A DNA stretch of 64,000 bases from Actinernus sp. WN-2022. Lineage: Eukaryota; Cnidaria; Anthozoa; Actiniaria; Actinernidae. The notes below the pieces were generated by a model that was given only the letters and a program-made list of their open reading frames with translations, was not told the origin of the DNA and ran no database searches. Shown here piece by piece: positions 1 to 10,476 of the stretch (within the stretch, counting starts at the first letter, position 1; every line of letters starts with the position of its first letter). The stretch covers positions 186,001 to 250,000 of the forward strand of contig JAOWCC010001368.1 in assembly GCA_030867875.1 (NCBI GenBank). Direction: 5' to 3'. Position numbers and translations under genes: made by a program.

Positions 1-740
1 ACTGGCAACTTGTTTCACGATCGCGCGGTTTGGGGTCTCGGTCGAGTGACGTAAGACCAGGCACAAAGCCATTGTCCACTCGCACTTGTTGTATTTTATT
101 GTTATGGGTATCCGATATTTCATTTCATAAAATGCAGGATACACTAGACCAATCGGTAGTGAAAAGAGTCGAGTCGCTTTTCGTCCTTTATAACTAACTT
201 CAACAGGTCGTAGGCAAACAAGGATTCATGCAAAACGAAACAGTTTTCACAGAATTAATTTAAACATTATCAGGATTTAAAGAAAGAAATAATACAACAT
301 GGGGTTAGGGAAACGTTAAATATTTAGTGATTGCTTTCTGTGCTCCCTTTCGGTCTTCTTAAGTAGACTTGAGGCTTTTTATCCGACAACGCTTTTTGGA
401 AATACCCGTATTCAGATATACATCTGCGTGAGAGCGTGGCGTCCACACATAGAGAAGGTGTACATTAATCATGTGTTCAAACAGCTCAAAAATCATGTAT
501 TAGCAAAAACGAAAAGCATATAACATCAGATTTAAATTAATTAATACTGGTGATGTCACAAATAATTCATAATCATGAATATTCACTATATAGCTCGTCT
601 CTCTTTCATGGGAAAGCTCTATACAAACTCATAAAAAGGATGGTTTGCACTTTTCTGAATGGAATGGTGGTATTTAAGGGAAATAGTGAAACGTTTGCTT
701 CTGTTAAAGGTGATTGATTGTTGTGTGATTTCATATTCAG
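1..740. other. Left flank, no recognisable gene
   Basis: I see no recognisable coding sequence or repeat here. If the exon at 741 is real, this stretch is at least partly the intron upstream of it. It ends in a pyrimidine-containing run and TTCAG at 736-740, usable as a splice acceptor. Confidence 0.4.
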
Positions 741-958
741 GTCTTGTAGCAGACGAGTTTGATTCGTACATCAGGGCCTTCTACTTGACGGGTGGAGTGG
801 TGCTTATTAGTGCTTTGTTTCCGTTTGCTCTGCATTGCTTCGACAAGAGGGGACACAGCTCAGTCGCAGACAATATTGACTGTGGTTTGACTGAATATTA
901 TATTTCATCATCCAGCAGAGAGGAACTAGTCGTTTGCGAAATGGAAACGGTTCTTTAA
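741..958 (+). CDS. Terminal exon of a monocarboxylate-transporter-like MFS protein (partial)
   Basis: After a splice-acceptor-like TTCAG (736-740) an open frame of about 72 codons runs to TAA at 956-958. It begins with a G-L-V-A-D-E-F-D-S-Y segment, then a hydrophobic helix (FYLTGGVVLISALFPFAL), then a charged, serine-rich tail ending in VL. A short loop with a G(W/L)-x-x-D-x-x-x-S-Y pattern, followed by the last transmembrane helix and a polar cytoplasmic tail, is how SLC16-type monocarboxylate transporters end. The exon starts at the second base of a codon (phase 1 intron). The rest of the gene would lie to the left of the window. The open frame continues upstream to an ATG at 659, so an unspliced reading cannot be excluded. 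The family call rests on one helix and its flank, so it is moderate. Confidence 0.45.
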
Positions 959-1790
959 AGAGGAGAAGTGCGTTATTTTGCAAGTGATTGAAACACGTAC
1001 GAGTTGTGACATGAAACATAAAGATTTCCTAGACGTCATTTCTATTGAAACAACAACTCCTGTTTTAACGACAAATAACTGAGTTCAGGAAATGAGAAGG
1101 CCACGAACTTCTCGCATATTATAACTACTATTGTAAAATCATTAATAATTCATAAGCCTATCCAAATGTGCAGTTCAGGTCACATGCATAACCCTGTAAA
1201 CCCATTACAAACTACTGTACTAGTGGTTGTATCAGAAGAGTATACAATCACTAGTGGCCGGTTGTAAATAATTATCATAATAAATTAACATTTAACCTTA
1301 AATTCCATTCCGCAAAGATGTATTCATTCATTCATTTCAAGTTAATATAAATATGGTGTATTGTAAAATGACATCACATTGTTTTGCTTTTGTGCGATGC
1401 AAAGCCTCACAACATCCCAATGGATTTTAGTTCAATATCTATTCATTTTACAAGTAATTTACAACATTCGCGTGCACGAATGTTGTAAACACTACTAGCA
1501 TCACATGTTGTACATTATTCAATGTTAATACTATAGTCTTTTATAATATCAATTACGGGAGCCTACTATGAAAGCGCGGTTTTATTGGCTAAAAGAATGA
1601 GCTCAGCATGTATGATTTTCTTATAAATACACAGAACAAGGAACGCAAATAAACAATAATAATAATAAGAGGCCCTGAGTGGCCTTAACTCGGGCCATCT
1701 AGGAATAGGTGAACACATGTAGTTCTAGCATTTTTTTTGTGCCATACATGGTTTGTGCTATACATGGTTTGTGCTAGGGGAGCCGGATAC
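959..1790. other. Probable 3' region of the MCT-like exon and intergenic DNA
   Basis: AT-rich and without a supported open frame. An AATAAA lies near 1279, a possible polyadenylation signal for the exon ending at 958. It contains a short inverted repeat around 1199-1265 (arms like CTAGTGGTTGTAT / ATACAATCACTAG) and the palindrome at 1459-1488. Confidence 0.3.
1459..1488. repeat. Perfect 12-bp inverted repeat
   Basis: TTACAACATTCG and CGAATGTTGTAA are separated by 6 bases. No associated gene; function unknown. Confidence 0.6.
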
Positions 1791-2014
1791 TAATTGATTC
1801 ACTACTTTAAAAATAAATAATGAAATCATTTAAGAAAGAAGTCGAACAAAATATTTGGGTGTCATTATTGACAAAAATGTGACATGGAAGGACCACATAG
1901 CCTCCGTACAAACAAAACTTGCCAAAGTTGTTGGGATCATATTTAAAGCAAGACATGACGCTCCTCTTCCAGTATTGAAACAAATTTATTCCTCTCTTTT
2001 CTACCCACACTTAA

Positions 2015-3591
2015 GGTATCTGCACTGGCTAAATTTAGGTCCTTTAAAATTCCTCTTTTTCAGGTATATTATAGTTTATTGCATCTAATATCACTTTCAA
2101 TAGTTTTTTCCCACTTACTCATAATTTGAACGTTGCAAAACGCTTTTAAAATCACGTCTTTGACCGGAAGTTGCAGCTGATGGACGAGCGGAAGACTGGG
2201 TCGGTTACTAGCGAAGACTAATTGAGTGTGGCAAATTGCCCGTATTTCTGACAAAACCAAGATAGCAGAAAGTTTGGGGTTGCAAGACTTGAAGACAGTT
2301 CTGAGGTCTACATTCAACGCTGAATTTATTAGAAGTGTACTTCATTCATAACTTGACCGATATATTTATAAGATCCTTTATAAGTTCTTTAATATACACA
2401 AGCTTTGTCAGATGAGTTTGTGAGAATAGATTGTCGTGCCTCGATCATACATATCAATTTCAACCGCATAACTAAATATATAAAACAACCTTTCAATAAA
2501 TATTCTTGCTTAAATTTTATCTTCCTTTCCAGACTTGGTATGTAGTCAGAAAAACACTCTCCGCTATATGAGGACTCATGATAGGACTGTTCAAGACACA
2601 TTCAAATATCATGCATGTTGTAGCACGTTTCTCTGCGACGAAACAAACGATAGCGACCGATCGAGGCTGAGAAAGGCAATTGCATGGCCTCTGCTTCCCA
2701 TTTCTAGGGAAGAACCAATTCCTCTTGTGTCTGTACCTTTTCTTCCTTTCATTTGTTATTCGCTGAGACTTGTTTTTTCTTTACTTTTTCTTATATCAAT
2801 CGACTTCGACATCGTGTTTACTTGAGGTCTTAGCCCCCATTTGGACAGCGGATTAATTATTGACTATGCGTACAAAGGTACCGGAAGTCACGCTTGAGCT
2901 CGTGAGGCACGCCTTGACAACGGATAAACAAAAGCAACTTCCCAAAGGGGGAGGACTAAAATCACGGCTTTTTAGAGTCCTTGGTGGCTCTGATCAGCGG
3001 TTTTGAATCCAAGATGGCCGACAACAAGATACAACTCAAGTTATGGAGTTTAAAGCATATTTTGAGGGTTCCAGAGGAAAGTTTGTGAATACTTACGTAC
3101 GAAAGGACATTTCAAATACATTTTTCTCTGAATGCTTTTATGATATTCCTACGAAACTACTCATGAAGACTTCATAAACTGTAACGAATAATCGTGTGGT
3201 TGGAAGTCTTGGAAATCATTTTTGTTACGGCGTTGTTAATATTTAACTTTTATTTGTAAAAATACCCGATATCGCGCGTTGTAAAACCAGAAAATGGATT
3301 TCCAACCACACGATTTTTTCAAATCCCATTTTCAACAATATTATAAGGCCAAATGGACTCATTTGAACGTGTAAGCTTAATAAAACGCAAAATATAAAAT
3401 ACTGAGGCACCAGGGGGTCTAGTGATAATTCAATTAGCAAAAAGGGGATGTGTACAAATTTATGCCAAGCTATTTATTTTTTATGTGGTCCTTCTTCATG
3501 TCTATGTTCAATTATCTACTGTCTATTCCAAATGAAATTCAATTTTTTCAAAATTGGGTAAATATTGACCATTTTTGCCAGTGCAGATACC
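2015..3591. mobile_element. TTAA-target nonautonomous DNA transposon inside the LINE
   Basis: Bounded by 15-bp inverted ends GGTATCTGCACTGGC (2015-2029) and GCCAGTGCAGATACC (3577-3591). TTAA lies immediately outside both ends (2011-2014 and 3592-3595). Removing the 1,577 bp and one TTAA restores the LINE reading frame exactly, which proves the insertion. TTAA duplication is a property of piggyBac and Kolobok superfamilies. The terminal GG favours Kolobok over piggyBac, whose ends usually start with C. I see no transposase; the short open frames inside look random. Confidence 0.8.
3188..3316. repeat. Short inverted repeat inside the TTAA transposon
   Basis: AATCGTGTGGTTGGA near 3188-3203 and TCCAACCACACGATT near 3301-3316 are inverted copies about 100 bp apart. 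May be a smaller nested fold-back or part of the host transposon. Confidence 0.5.
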
Positions 3592-4288
3592 TTAAATTAT
3601 GCGAATTTATTATGGGGTAATGCTCTTATTTCAACTTTGAAACCTATTGAAAGTCTTCAGAAAAAAGTTGTTCGAGCCATTCTACATGAAAATTGGAATA
3701 GCCACACTACTCCACTTTTCTATAAATTAAATCTTCTAAAATTAAAAGACATCCATAAACTTCATTCTAGCCTTTTCATGCATGATGTAATCCATAAAAC
3801 TATCCCCGATACATTCTTAGCCATGTTTACTCCCTTAAATGAAATTCACCATTACGAAACAAGACAGAAAAACAAACAAATATTTTCCATTAGAACTGAC
3901 TACAAAAAAAGGTTTATAAATTTTTAATGGCATTAAAATTTGGAAAGAAATTCCTGACTCTATTAAATCAGATAAGAGTCACTTATTTAAACAAAATTAC
4001 ACATACTTAATAAATCAATATGCTGGGCCATGATTAGTTAATTAATCTATTACATATAATATACAGACTTACTCAAGCAAAATAATTTATAAAATTCCCC
4101 TCTTCCCCTTTTTCAACTCTTTGCAAATTGCAAATTAGTCTCTTTGTCTTTTGTGGTGTGAAAAGGGGGTCCCGGCTAGATAGCTTTCGTGGTTTTTTTC
4201 GGGTCCTCCTACTCAGTCTATTATTTATTTATTATTTACTACTTGTAACTTTAAGAGTGAACAAATAAATGTTGTTGTTGTTGCTTGT

Positions 4289-4436
4289 GATAAGTGAAGG
4301 GCTGTGTAGAAAAATGGCATGAGACTCTTGATCACATTCTAAATTCGATCTCCTTCAATTTCTGTTTTCTAAGGGAGAATTTAGAACGCGATCAAGAATC
4401 ACTTATGCCCTTTTTGCACACAACTCTTAAATTTAT
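4289..4436. repeat. Fold-back MITE-like hairpin next to the LINE tail
   Basis: Left arm 4289-4346 and right arm 4377-4436 are imperfect inverted copies of about 58 bp (inner parts CTCTTGATCACATTCTAAA and TTTAGAACGCGATCAAGAA). It starts directly after the (GTT)n LINE tail. No coding capacity. Confidence 0.65.
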
Positions 4437-4454
4437 AAATAATGGATGACATTT

Positions 4455-4576
4455 TGCAGGAATGCAATCACATGGTTTCATGTACCAGATGCAAACAAAA
4501 TCTTAATTCATATATTTAAAGCCATGCACTTGTATGAGATCGGTAGTGTTATTAGCAAAACCTGTTTGTAAATACT
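4455..4576 (+). repeat. Left half of an old dispersed repeat interrupted by the DIRS element
   Basis: Matches, by eye, the reverse complement of about 61260-61350: shared blocks GGAATGCAATCAC, GATCGGTAGTGTTATTAG and TGTTTGTAAAT. The right half resumes at 8643, so the DIRS-type element at 4577-8642 sits inside this repeat. Confidence 0.6.
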
Positions 4577-5058
4577 ATTATACTCTTATCACCCTGAAAC
4601 GAGCATAAAATATTTACTAGCTAAACTGCATTAAACACAAACAGATCAGGGATGGGCATCTCGTTTATTGATACTTGTCGGACACGTATAATTACAGCAG
4701 TATATAATGTTGCATGGCCAATCACGTCTGTATAGATGTGTAGTTAGTAATTTCTTCTGTTCTCAACATATATCATGAAGAAAATTTAGGTATCAAGGTA
4801 GAGAAACGCCTTCGAATGATTCTTACATATTAATCACTCCTCTTTATACACCCTCAACGCTATCCCAACGGGATTATGTAACTTGTTTATATAACATAAC
4901 ATGACAACATTCTGCATTAATTCCTACCCACTTGTGTACATTCCGTAACGCTAATAAATATATTTATACTCTTATCACCCTGAAACGAGCATAAAACATT
5001 TACTAGCTAAACTACATTAAACACAAACAGATCAGGGATGGGCATCTCGTTTGTTGAT
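4577..5058 (-). repeat. B2 - spacer - A2 - B1 split direct repeats of the DIRS element
   Basis: B2 (4577-4672) and B1 (4964-5058) share TACTCTTATCACCCTGAAAC through GGGATGGGCATCTCGTTT with few differences. A2 (4782-4962) matches A1 at 8467-8642 (start AAATTTAGGTATCAAGGTAG, end GTAACGCTAATAAATAT) with a substitution and a small indel. Confidence 0.75.
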
Positions 5059-6500
5059 GCCCGACCTTCGATGATAAAGAAAGACCATGATGCAAGCTAA
5101 ACATTTAAACTTCTAGAAACTGAAAGCAAAGAACAAGGTTGTCTTGACGTACGTATCCATCTTTTGATCAGTACGATTTACTTTGACCTAAACAATAGTG
5201 TAATGGTACTTGTAATAAAGTCTGTTTCAGCCATAAGCACTGTGAAACGATCCTATAAATATCAGTCTTACCCTTCAGCAATGATATACAGCTCGACAGA
5301 ACTGTTATCGCAAAATTTAACATCGCAGTAGTACAAACTGGCTAACTCATGCTGTAACACAAATTGCGGTTTAGTGAAGTCTGAAAAATTCACGGTAACA
5401 TTCATTTTTACCGGCTTAAAGAATATAACTGATATACTAATTTTGGAGCGCAATTAAATGCTGGTAAAGCTGTACAATTTGTACGCCCAATTATTTCCGT
5501 AAAATAGAGACTCTTGTACTGAATATGGACAATTACATTGTTAGTAATAATCTTACAGCGCAGCTGAAATCTCATATAGACGGTAGAGGAGAAATTTCGG
5601 ATAGGCCCAAATTATTGAAGGCTCTTGAATATATGTCCATTGTGTTAGCTTCCGCTTGAACAGCACGCAGGGGCGGCTGCTAACTTCGTAACTGTGGATC
5701 CATAAAGCCATTAACCTTCAATGCAAATTAAACGCTTGTTCACCTTGTAAAAGGAGATAAAAAACAATAATATATTAGAACAGGCCCAGTGGCCGCAACG
5801 TGATGCACAAACCACATTTCTCTATAATAAGCAGGCTATTCAGTGTGTCGTTCCAGTGAACATAAAGTTAATGAGCCAGTGCTGTTATACTGCCGTTCTG
5901 TCTAAACGGGCTTGTTATATAGCAGTAATGCTCCAACAGTAACCGAGATCGTGTGCTAAGTTTCAGAAACGAGCATGATTTTATATTATATTAAACCAGT
6001 GTTGTTCAAAGACTTTTCCATTCTAAACAGACAAAATCACTATAGCAAATTATGTCTACCGTATTCCGTAATAGTAGAATTAATGCCTTTACACTGGCTA
6101 GCAGTCTAGACCAGTTAAGATACTGCCGTACTCTCTAGCAGTCTAGATCGGCCAGTTAAAATAATTAGCGGTAATAAATGCTCCATCGAGCAATAAAAAC
6201 TGTATCGTATTGAGTTGTATTATTAAACTGCCATTCTCAACAGACAAAATCAATAACAAATTGTCTAAATGTCACACCAGAAACTAATATATTGCCTTTA
6301 CACTGGCAGTAGCAGACATGCTTTACGATTCTTTTCTGTACTGGGAAATATCGGTACCAAAGTAACGAGCAGCTAGAATTCACCAGCCAAACTTGCGGCC
6401 ACGGAATCAATGCCTAGCATATCTGTATTTAAGTACTTTGAATAAAATCGAGGAACTTTACCGTTTTTAAAACTAGCAAAACAGTCGATTGGGAGCAAGG
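5059..6500 (-). other. 3' part of the DIRS element, decayed, with an internal duplication
   Basis: By position this should hold the recombinase domain, but no R-H-R-Y signature can be read through the stops. Two diverged direct copies of about 200 bp (roughly 5880-6110 and 6125-6330) share blocks such as AACAGACAAAATCA and TGCCTTTACACTGGC, so the region has duplicated within itself. Confidence 0.4.
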
Positions 6501-6665
6501 TCCCGGCCAGTAAGACGTAGCTGCACGAAAATAAGAGTCTTTCACTCTCCAGTCTTAATAAACAACAACATAATCCGCATTCTTATTGAGAGTACGATCG
6601 AGGTATCCATTCTGGCTCGATGTCAGCGTTATTTACTTTGGCACAATAGCATTTATCTAACACCT
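6500..6665 (-). pseudogene. RNase H end of the DIRS-type polyprotein (fragment)
   Basis: Minus-strand reading gives EPEWIPRS followed, after a frame change, by LNKNADY, the pattern WxPRxLNxxADxLSR found at the RNase H C-terminus of DIRS-type polyproteins. Stop codons interrupt it. Supports the class assignment made from the RT. Confidence 0.5.
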
Positions 6666-7049
6666 AATTTGTACAAATGATCTTTCATGCTGCCAGAATA
6701 AACAAGTTTGAACTGCTTAATTGTCCATGAATCACTTGACAATAGTATCGGATAGTAAGTGTACAAAATGAACAGAGCAAAATTAACATATTCTTTATTT
6801 CCATCCAAGTGGAGCTTGGTTTCATTTCTAGCGAGTCCCAATTCTTATGCATTACCATCGATATAAAGGCAGCACAACCGACATCACTGACACGTACGTG
6901 CGTCTGTATGAACGATTCTAGTTGGTAGACGGACAGTATTCACAAGTGATTTCGACTAATATGGTTCGTCGGTGTGTTACGCTTCTAGAAGTGAATTCTC
7001 ATAAAAAGCGTCCAGGATTACAAAGGAATCCCACCTTGTCTAGCATTGA

Positions 7050-7909
7050 TTACCGTCGTCTAGGTAAACGACTATCTTGATACTCAATATAATATACGCG
7101 AATATTGCAGTAACAGCTTCATAAGTTTCAGTAGTGAATATGTTAGGACCAGTAGACAAAATAAATGGCAAAACAGTAAACTTCTAGTACTTCATAGCAC
7201 CACCGAATGGCCAGGAAAAACCTAACACTTATTGATCTAGCGGGAAAATCTTAGTATATATGGTGATAACCCGATTTGACAAAAATTGCCGGTCGAATAC
7301 AAAACATTGGCAAACAGCCATACCATCATCTAGGTAAACAACTAATTTAAACGTTTTACTACGCGAATATTTCACTAGCAGTCTCATAAGTTAAGTGAAT
7401 ATGTAAGGACTTGAACTTGGACCAGTTGACAAGCCAAATGGCAAGACCGTAAACTTGTAGTATTTCGTAACAGCGCCGAATGGCCAGGAAAAACCGAACA
7501 CTTATTGATCTAGCGAGAAAATCTCAATATGGTGATAACCAGGTTTAATATCAGACGAATAAAGCCAATTTGACGAAAGATCTAACAGACGATCAAGCAT
7601 AGGCTTGGCATCTACAAATAACAGGCATTCGGATATCTAAGGTTCTAATAAAAGCCTATTTTCACCGTTTGACTGAATCGAAACATACAATGGATTTACC
7701 ACCGTAGGGGCGAAGCTGCATTCCACTACTGATTCAACAGCTAACAGAGCAATAGTAGCCTTCTGTACGAATTCACTGTTTTGAATTGCTAACTTATTGT
7801 TACTAAACCGCGCCAGGGCGGGAATAGTACAAAACGGAAAGTTGTATTGCTCAAAAACAGTTTGCTGAATGAATTGAGCTCCTATAAAGTGCTCACAAAA
7901 CCCAAACAT
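7050..7909 (-). pseudogene. DIRS-type reverse transcriptase, with the RT core present twice
   Basis: From 7909 the minus strand reads an N-terminal segment containing VVNPLYVSIQSNGENRLL, the NPLSV...GKKRLILD start of DIRS-type RTs. About 7545-7325 then gives SSDIKPGYHHIEI, FGFSWPFG, YYKFTVLPFGLSTGP and VVYLDDG, that is the D-x-K-x-G-Y-H-H, LPFGLSTAP and YLDD(G) motifs in order. A second diverged copy of the same core lies at about 7270-7050. Stops and frameshifts occur throughout, so it is not functional. Confidence 0.7.
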
Positions 7910-8189
7910 GTGAACTAGTCTTCGTTAGACCTTTTTCAGGTATCACAATTTCCGCTGTATTACGCGTAGTTACGCTCAAGCGTGCTCATTGTCAAAGAAT
8001 TGGAAATTTCAGACGACAGATTATACTTAGCTTTTCCTCGTAGCCTGTGCACAGTATCTTCGTACTTCTTGTCCACCACACTTTCAATTGGTTGTGGTCG
8101 TACTTGTCGAGGCACGGCTATTGGTTATTTGGACATGCTGCAAAATTCGCCAAGTGTCAAAGCTTCCCGCAGCTAGCTGAACACTTGTC

Positions 8190-8470
8190 CTTTGCCTGAA
8201 GACTCGTGGTGTAGCGAAAGGGTTGATACCGCGCTGAGAGACATCCTGTACTGTTTATTCCCTCTTATCCTCGCACGTGGCTCTCTTTTCTGCGACACGA
8301 CGTAGCTTCTTTTCAGCACTAAAATCTTCGGCCAGCTCATCAGACTCTGTATTCTTCAGGAACTGTCCAGCCAGCAAACCTTCCAAATTCGAAGAACCAT
8401 GCAGTTGCTCTTTGAGGAGACTACGGGAGTTTCGGTTTCGCTTACCAGTTCTGGGTCCGACATCATAAAT
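8190..8470 (-). pseudogene. First ORF region of the DIRS element (gag-like position)
   Basis: Minus-strand frame from the A1 repeat inward: about 70 codons rich in charged residues (SRSLLKEQLHGSSNLEGLLA, then AEDFSAEKKLRRVAEKRA), ended by TAA, and an open stretch after it in the same frame (INPFATPRVFRQRTSVQLAA). I recognise no domain. The place directly after the terminal repeat is where DIRS elements carry their first ORF. Confidence 0.45.
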
Positions 8471-8642
8471 TTAGGTATCAAGGTAGGGAAACGCCTTCGA
8501 ATGATTCTTACATATTAATCACTCCTCTTTATACACCCTCAACGCTATCCCAACGGGATTATGTAACTTGTTTATATAACGTAACAACATTCTGCATTAA
8601 TTCCTACCCACTTGTGTACATTCCGTAACGCTAATAAATATA
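8467..8642 (-). repeat. A1 terminal repeat of the DIRS element
   Basis: Near-identical to A2 at 4782-4962. Marks the 5' end of the element (minus-strand sense); old host repeat sequence resumes at 8643. Confidence 0.75.
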
Positions 8643-9190
8643 TCTTTCAACCTCCAATCGATCTTTCTAAAACAGCATTTTTATAGGTAGCTTTCCATCC
8701 AGCATCCATGGCAACGTCTTTCCCATGGAGATCACAAGCTCAATTCCCCTATATCATTATGACGTCACGGCTTGTTTATGAGGGGGACAGAATCGACTTT
8801 AACAATAGAATTTTGAACTAAATCTGCTCTGCTGAGGAAAATTTAACTTCGAATTGTCTGGTTTCCAGATATCAGCTGTATCAATGTTTATCCCACAATA
8901 TTTACCGTATTTGGTGGCTGTTACCGCTATTCTACATTCTACAAAATGCATTTAATAGCGATTTCCTTTGTGTTTGTTGGTTTTGTCCCCCTCCCACGAC
9001 CATGATCCTTAGCGTTTAAACAATAGATTGTTTTGATTTGACGTCATAATGATATAGGTCAATTCATTCGTTAACAAAGTATTATACCAGCACATGACTA
9101 TTTCCTGTAAAAGGCCTATTACGACTGCTCACAGTAATTATAATAAATCAACTTCACATAACACCGTCTCTAAACTTTTTAAAACTTGCT
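8643..9190 (+). repeat. Right half of the old dispersed repeat, carrying a MITE
   Basis: Blocks TCGATCTTTCTAAAA, GGCAACGTCTTTCCC and TTCATTCGTTAACAAAG correspond in order to the reverse complement of about 61140-61255. The MITE at 8748-9058 interrupts it. The end is uncertain. Confidence 0.5.
8748..9058. mobile_element. 311-bp MITE with perfect 20-bp terminal inverted repeats
   Basis: Left end CCTATATCATTATGACGTCA (8748-8767) and its exact reverse complement at 9039-9058. TCAATTC flanks it at 8740-8746 and 9059-9065 (one extra C on the left), a 7-8 bp target duplication. The uninterrupted relative at about 61.17 kb reads straight through this site. Noncoding. Confidence 0.8.
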
Positions 9191-9376
9191 CAAATATATT
9201 ACGATATTAATTGAGATGTTTTTTTTTGTATTTTAGAAAAGAACTCTTTTGAGCAGGGTTTACCAACCCATACCAATGTTTACCAACATTTGTATAAATC
9301 AATGCTTTTCAGTAGGATTCATGGACTGATATTATTTCTAACTTCACTGTCCAAGCACAGGTGCTATTGTAGCATA

Positions 9377-9394
9377 CCCCCCCCCCCCCCCCCC
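9377..9394. repeat. Poly-C run (18 C)
   Basis: Single homopolymer; length may be unreliable in the assembly. Confidence 0.8.
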
Positions 9395-9414
9395 TCCTCA
9401 CCAACTTGGTTCAT

Positions 9415-9595
9415 TAATAATGCATTTTCTCAAACCTTGTAAAAACCTAACCCTGAAATTCAAAACAATCCTACCCATTTCAACCCCAAATCATTCATAG
9501 AACGAGTCTAAATACACCCGATAATTTTGCACAATTTGGAAGGGCTTTTCAAGTGAACTTTCGAAGTAGGGGTATTCTGCAATCTAGCCAAAACG
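9415..9595 (+). repeat. Dispersed repeat, second copy at about 62876-63066
   Basis: Shares GGTTCATTA, TCCTACCCA, TTTCAACCCCAAATCATTCA, CTCTAAATACACC, TTTTCAAGTG and TATTCTGCA in the same order with the second copy. No coding capacity. Confidence 0.6.
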
Positions 9596-9756
9596 AATAT
9601 TAAATAACAACAACGCAATTTGATGTGTTATGCGTATTTCACTTACAAACGTCATTTCACCACGTCATGCCAGGCCATGTGCGTTTAGGAGCGCCAGTAA
9701 TAATCCATAATCCTTTCGTAAAATGTCTGAAATTTCCATCCAAAGACAAAGTCCTC

Positions 9757-9812
9757 CTAGAAAAACTCACATCTTGCCATTTCTATCGAAGAAACCTTTG
9801 GTTTCAGCAAAA
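9757..9812 (+). repeat. Dispersed repeat fragment, second copy at about 52611-52670
   Basis: Shares TAGAAAAACTCA, ATCTTGCCATTTC and CCTTTGGTTTCAGCAAAACT with the sequence just left of the 8-kb transposon. Confidence 0.6.
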
Positions 9813-9935
9813 CTTCGCAAACCAACATGCTAAATTCCAATTTGATCTGTGATGTAGCCGGGTCCTGGCTTTGAGTTTGATCAGGCTTTGGTTGTTTCAG
9901 GTCCCGTTAGAAATAGCGAACTCTGAAGTTCGTCG
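9813..9935 (+). mobile_element. SINE family 1 body fragment
   Basis: Contains GCTAAATTCCAATTTGATCT, TAGCCGGGTCCTGGCTT and GGTTGTTTCAGGTCCCGTT, also found at 50171-50305 (plus) and, in part, 45905-45985 (minus), where a tRNA-like head is attached. The head is missing here. Confidence 0.6.
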
Positions 9936-9965
9936 TGTCGTACTATATAAAATCTTTCCTCACGG

Positions 9966-10136
9966 GCCGCCATCTTGTTTTTACTGTGTTAAGTTATGTA
10001 AATAAATTAAGCGCAATGTGTCACATGACCACTGCAATCTGATTGGTTGCCGGCGCCAAACAGCGACACAAAAAATAAAAATAAACACTTGCGATTTCTG
10101 ACTCTGGCCGGCCAAAGGCCTGGCCCGAGTAATAAT
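9966..10136 (+). repeat. Dispersed repeat ending in GGCCTGGCCCGAGTAAT (copy 1 of 3)
   Basis: Starts GCCATCTTGTTTTTACTG, then TCTGATTGG, AACACTTGCGATTTCTGACT, and ends with AAAGGCCTGGCCCGAGTAAT. Other copies: 43165-43273 and 60917-61098. No tRNA-like promoter boxes seen; class unknown. Confidence 0.65.
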
Positions 10137-10476
10137 AATATGTATTTTGAGCCGCATCATACGAAGTTGATGCCTACTCTAATTGCAAATCCTGCAACTA
10201 AAACTTAATTGATTTATCTTTTATATCTATATCTCTTCTTAAACCCGTTTCATTATTTATTATTATTTTTTAAATTTAATATAACTAGATTTCCTATTCT
10301 GAAACTGTAAAGATATGTAATAAGTTGTATTCTGTAAAGCTCTTAATTTACTGTCTTGTCTCAGCTCCGCTTTGTAAATTTAGTATCAACACTACCCGCC
10401 TCGATTAGCATTGTGTCCATGGCTAGTGTCCATTTATGTAAGCTTGTTTAATAAAAATCGTTGTTGTTGTTAAATG
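10137..10476 (+). mobile_element. Probable LINE 3' end with (GTT)n tail
   Basis: AT-rich noncoding stretch ending in AATAAAAATC and GTTGTTGTTGTT, the same tail type as the CR1-like LINE ending at 4283. No coding part left. Confidence 0.45.

Larger units (their letters stand above)
1807..4283 (+). mobile_element. CR1-like LINE remnant, split by an insertion
   Basis: Two parts of one reverse transcriptase C-terminal region. The first (about 1845-2010) encodes KYLGVIIDKNVTWKDHI followed by VLKQIYSSLFYPHL, the typical post-catalytic region of CR1/jockey-type RTs. The second (3596-4032) continues with YANLLWGNALISTLKPIE, then a domain end with NGIKIWKEIPDSIKSDKS and a stop at 4030-4032. Between them lies the TTAA-flanked transposon at 2011-3595. 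The second part has a one-base frameshift near 3925. The element ends in a (GTT)n tail at 4271-4283 after an AATAAAT (4264-4270). The catalytic FADD/YADD part is absent, so this is a 5'-truncated dead copy. Confidence 0.8.
4577..8642 (-). mobile_element. DIRS-type (tyrosine-recombinase class) retroelement with split direct repeats, degenerate
   Basis: Read on the minus strand the order is: terminal repeat A1 (8642-8467), coding region (8466-5059), B1 (5058-4964), A2 (4962-4782), a 109-bp unique spacer, B2 (4672-4577). A1/A2 and B1/B2 are near-identical direct pairs and B1 abuts A2. This A1-ORFs-B1-A2-B2 layout is known from PAT- and Ngaro-type DIRS-order elements. The coding part shows a DIRS-like reverse transcriptase and an RNase H end (separate entries). 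A tyrosine recombinase, expected 3' of the RT, is not recognisable in the decayed 5.06-6.5 kb part. Many stops and frameshifts: inactive. Flanking sequence on both sides matches an uninterrupted copy at 61.15-61.35 kb, which fixes the outer ends. Confidence 0.7.

Noticed and set aside
2069..2825. Transposase inside the TTAA element at 2015-3591
   Set aside because: The open frames are short, overlap on both strands and show no DDE or zinc-finger motif.
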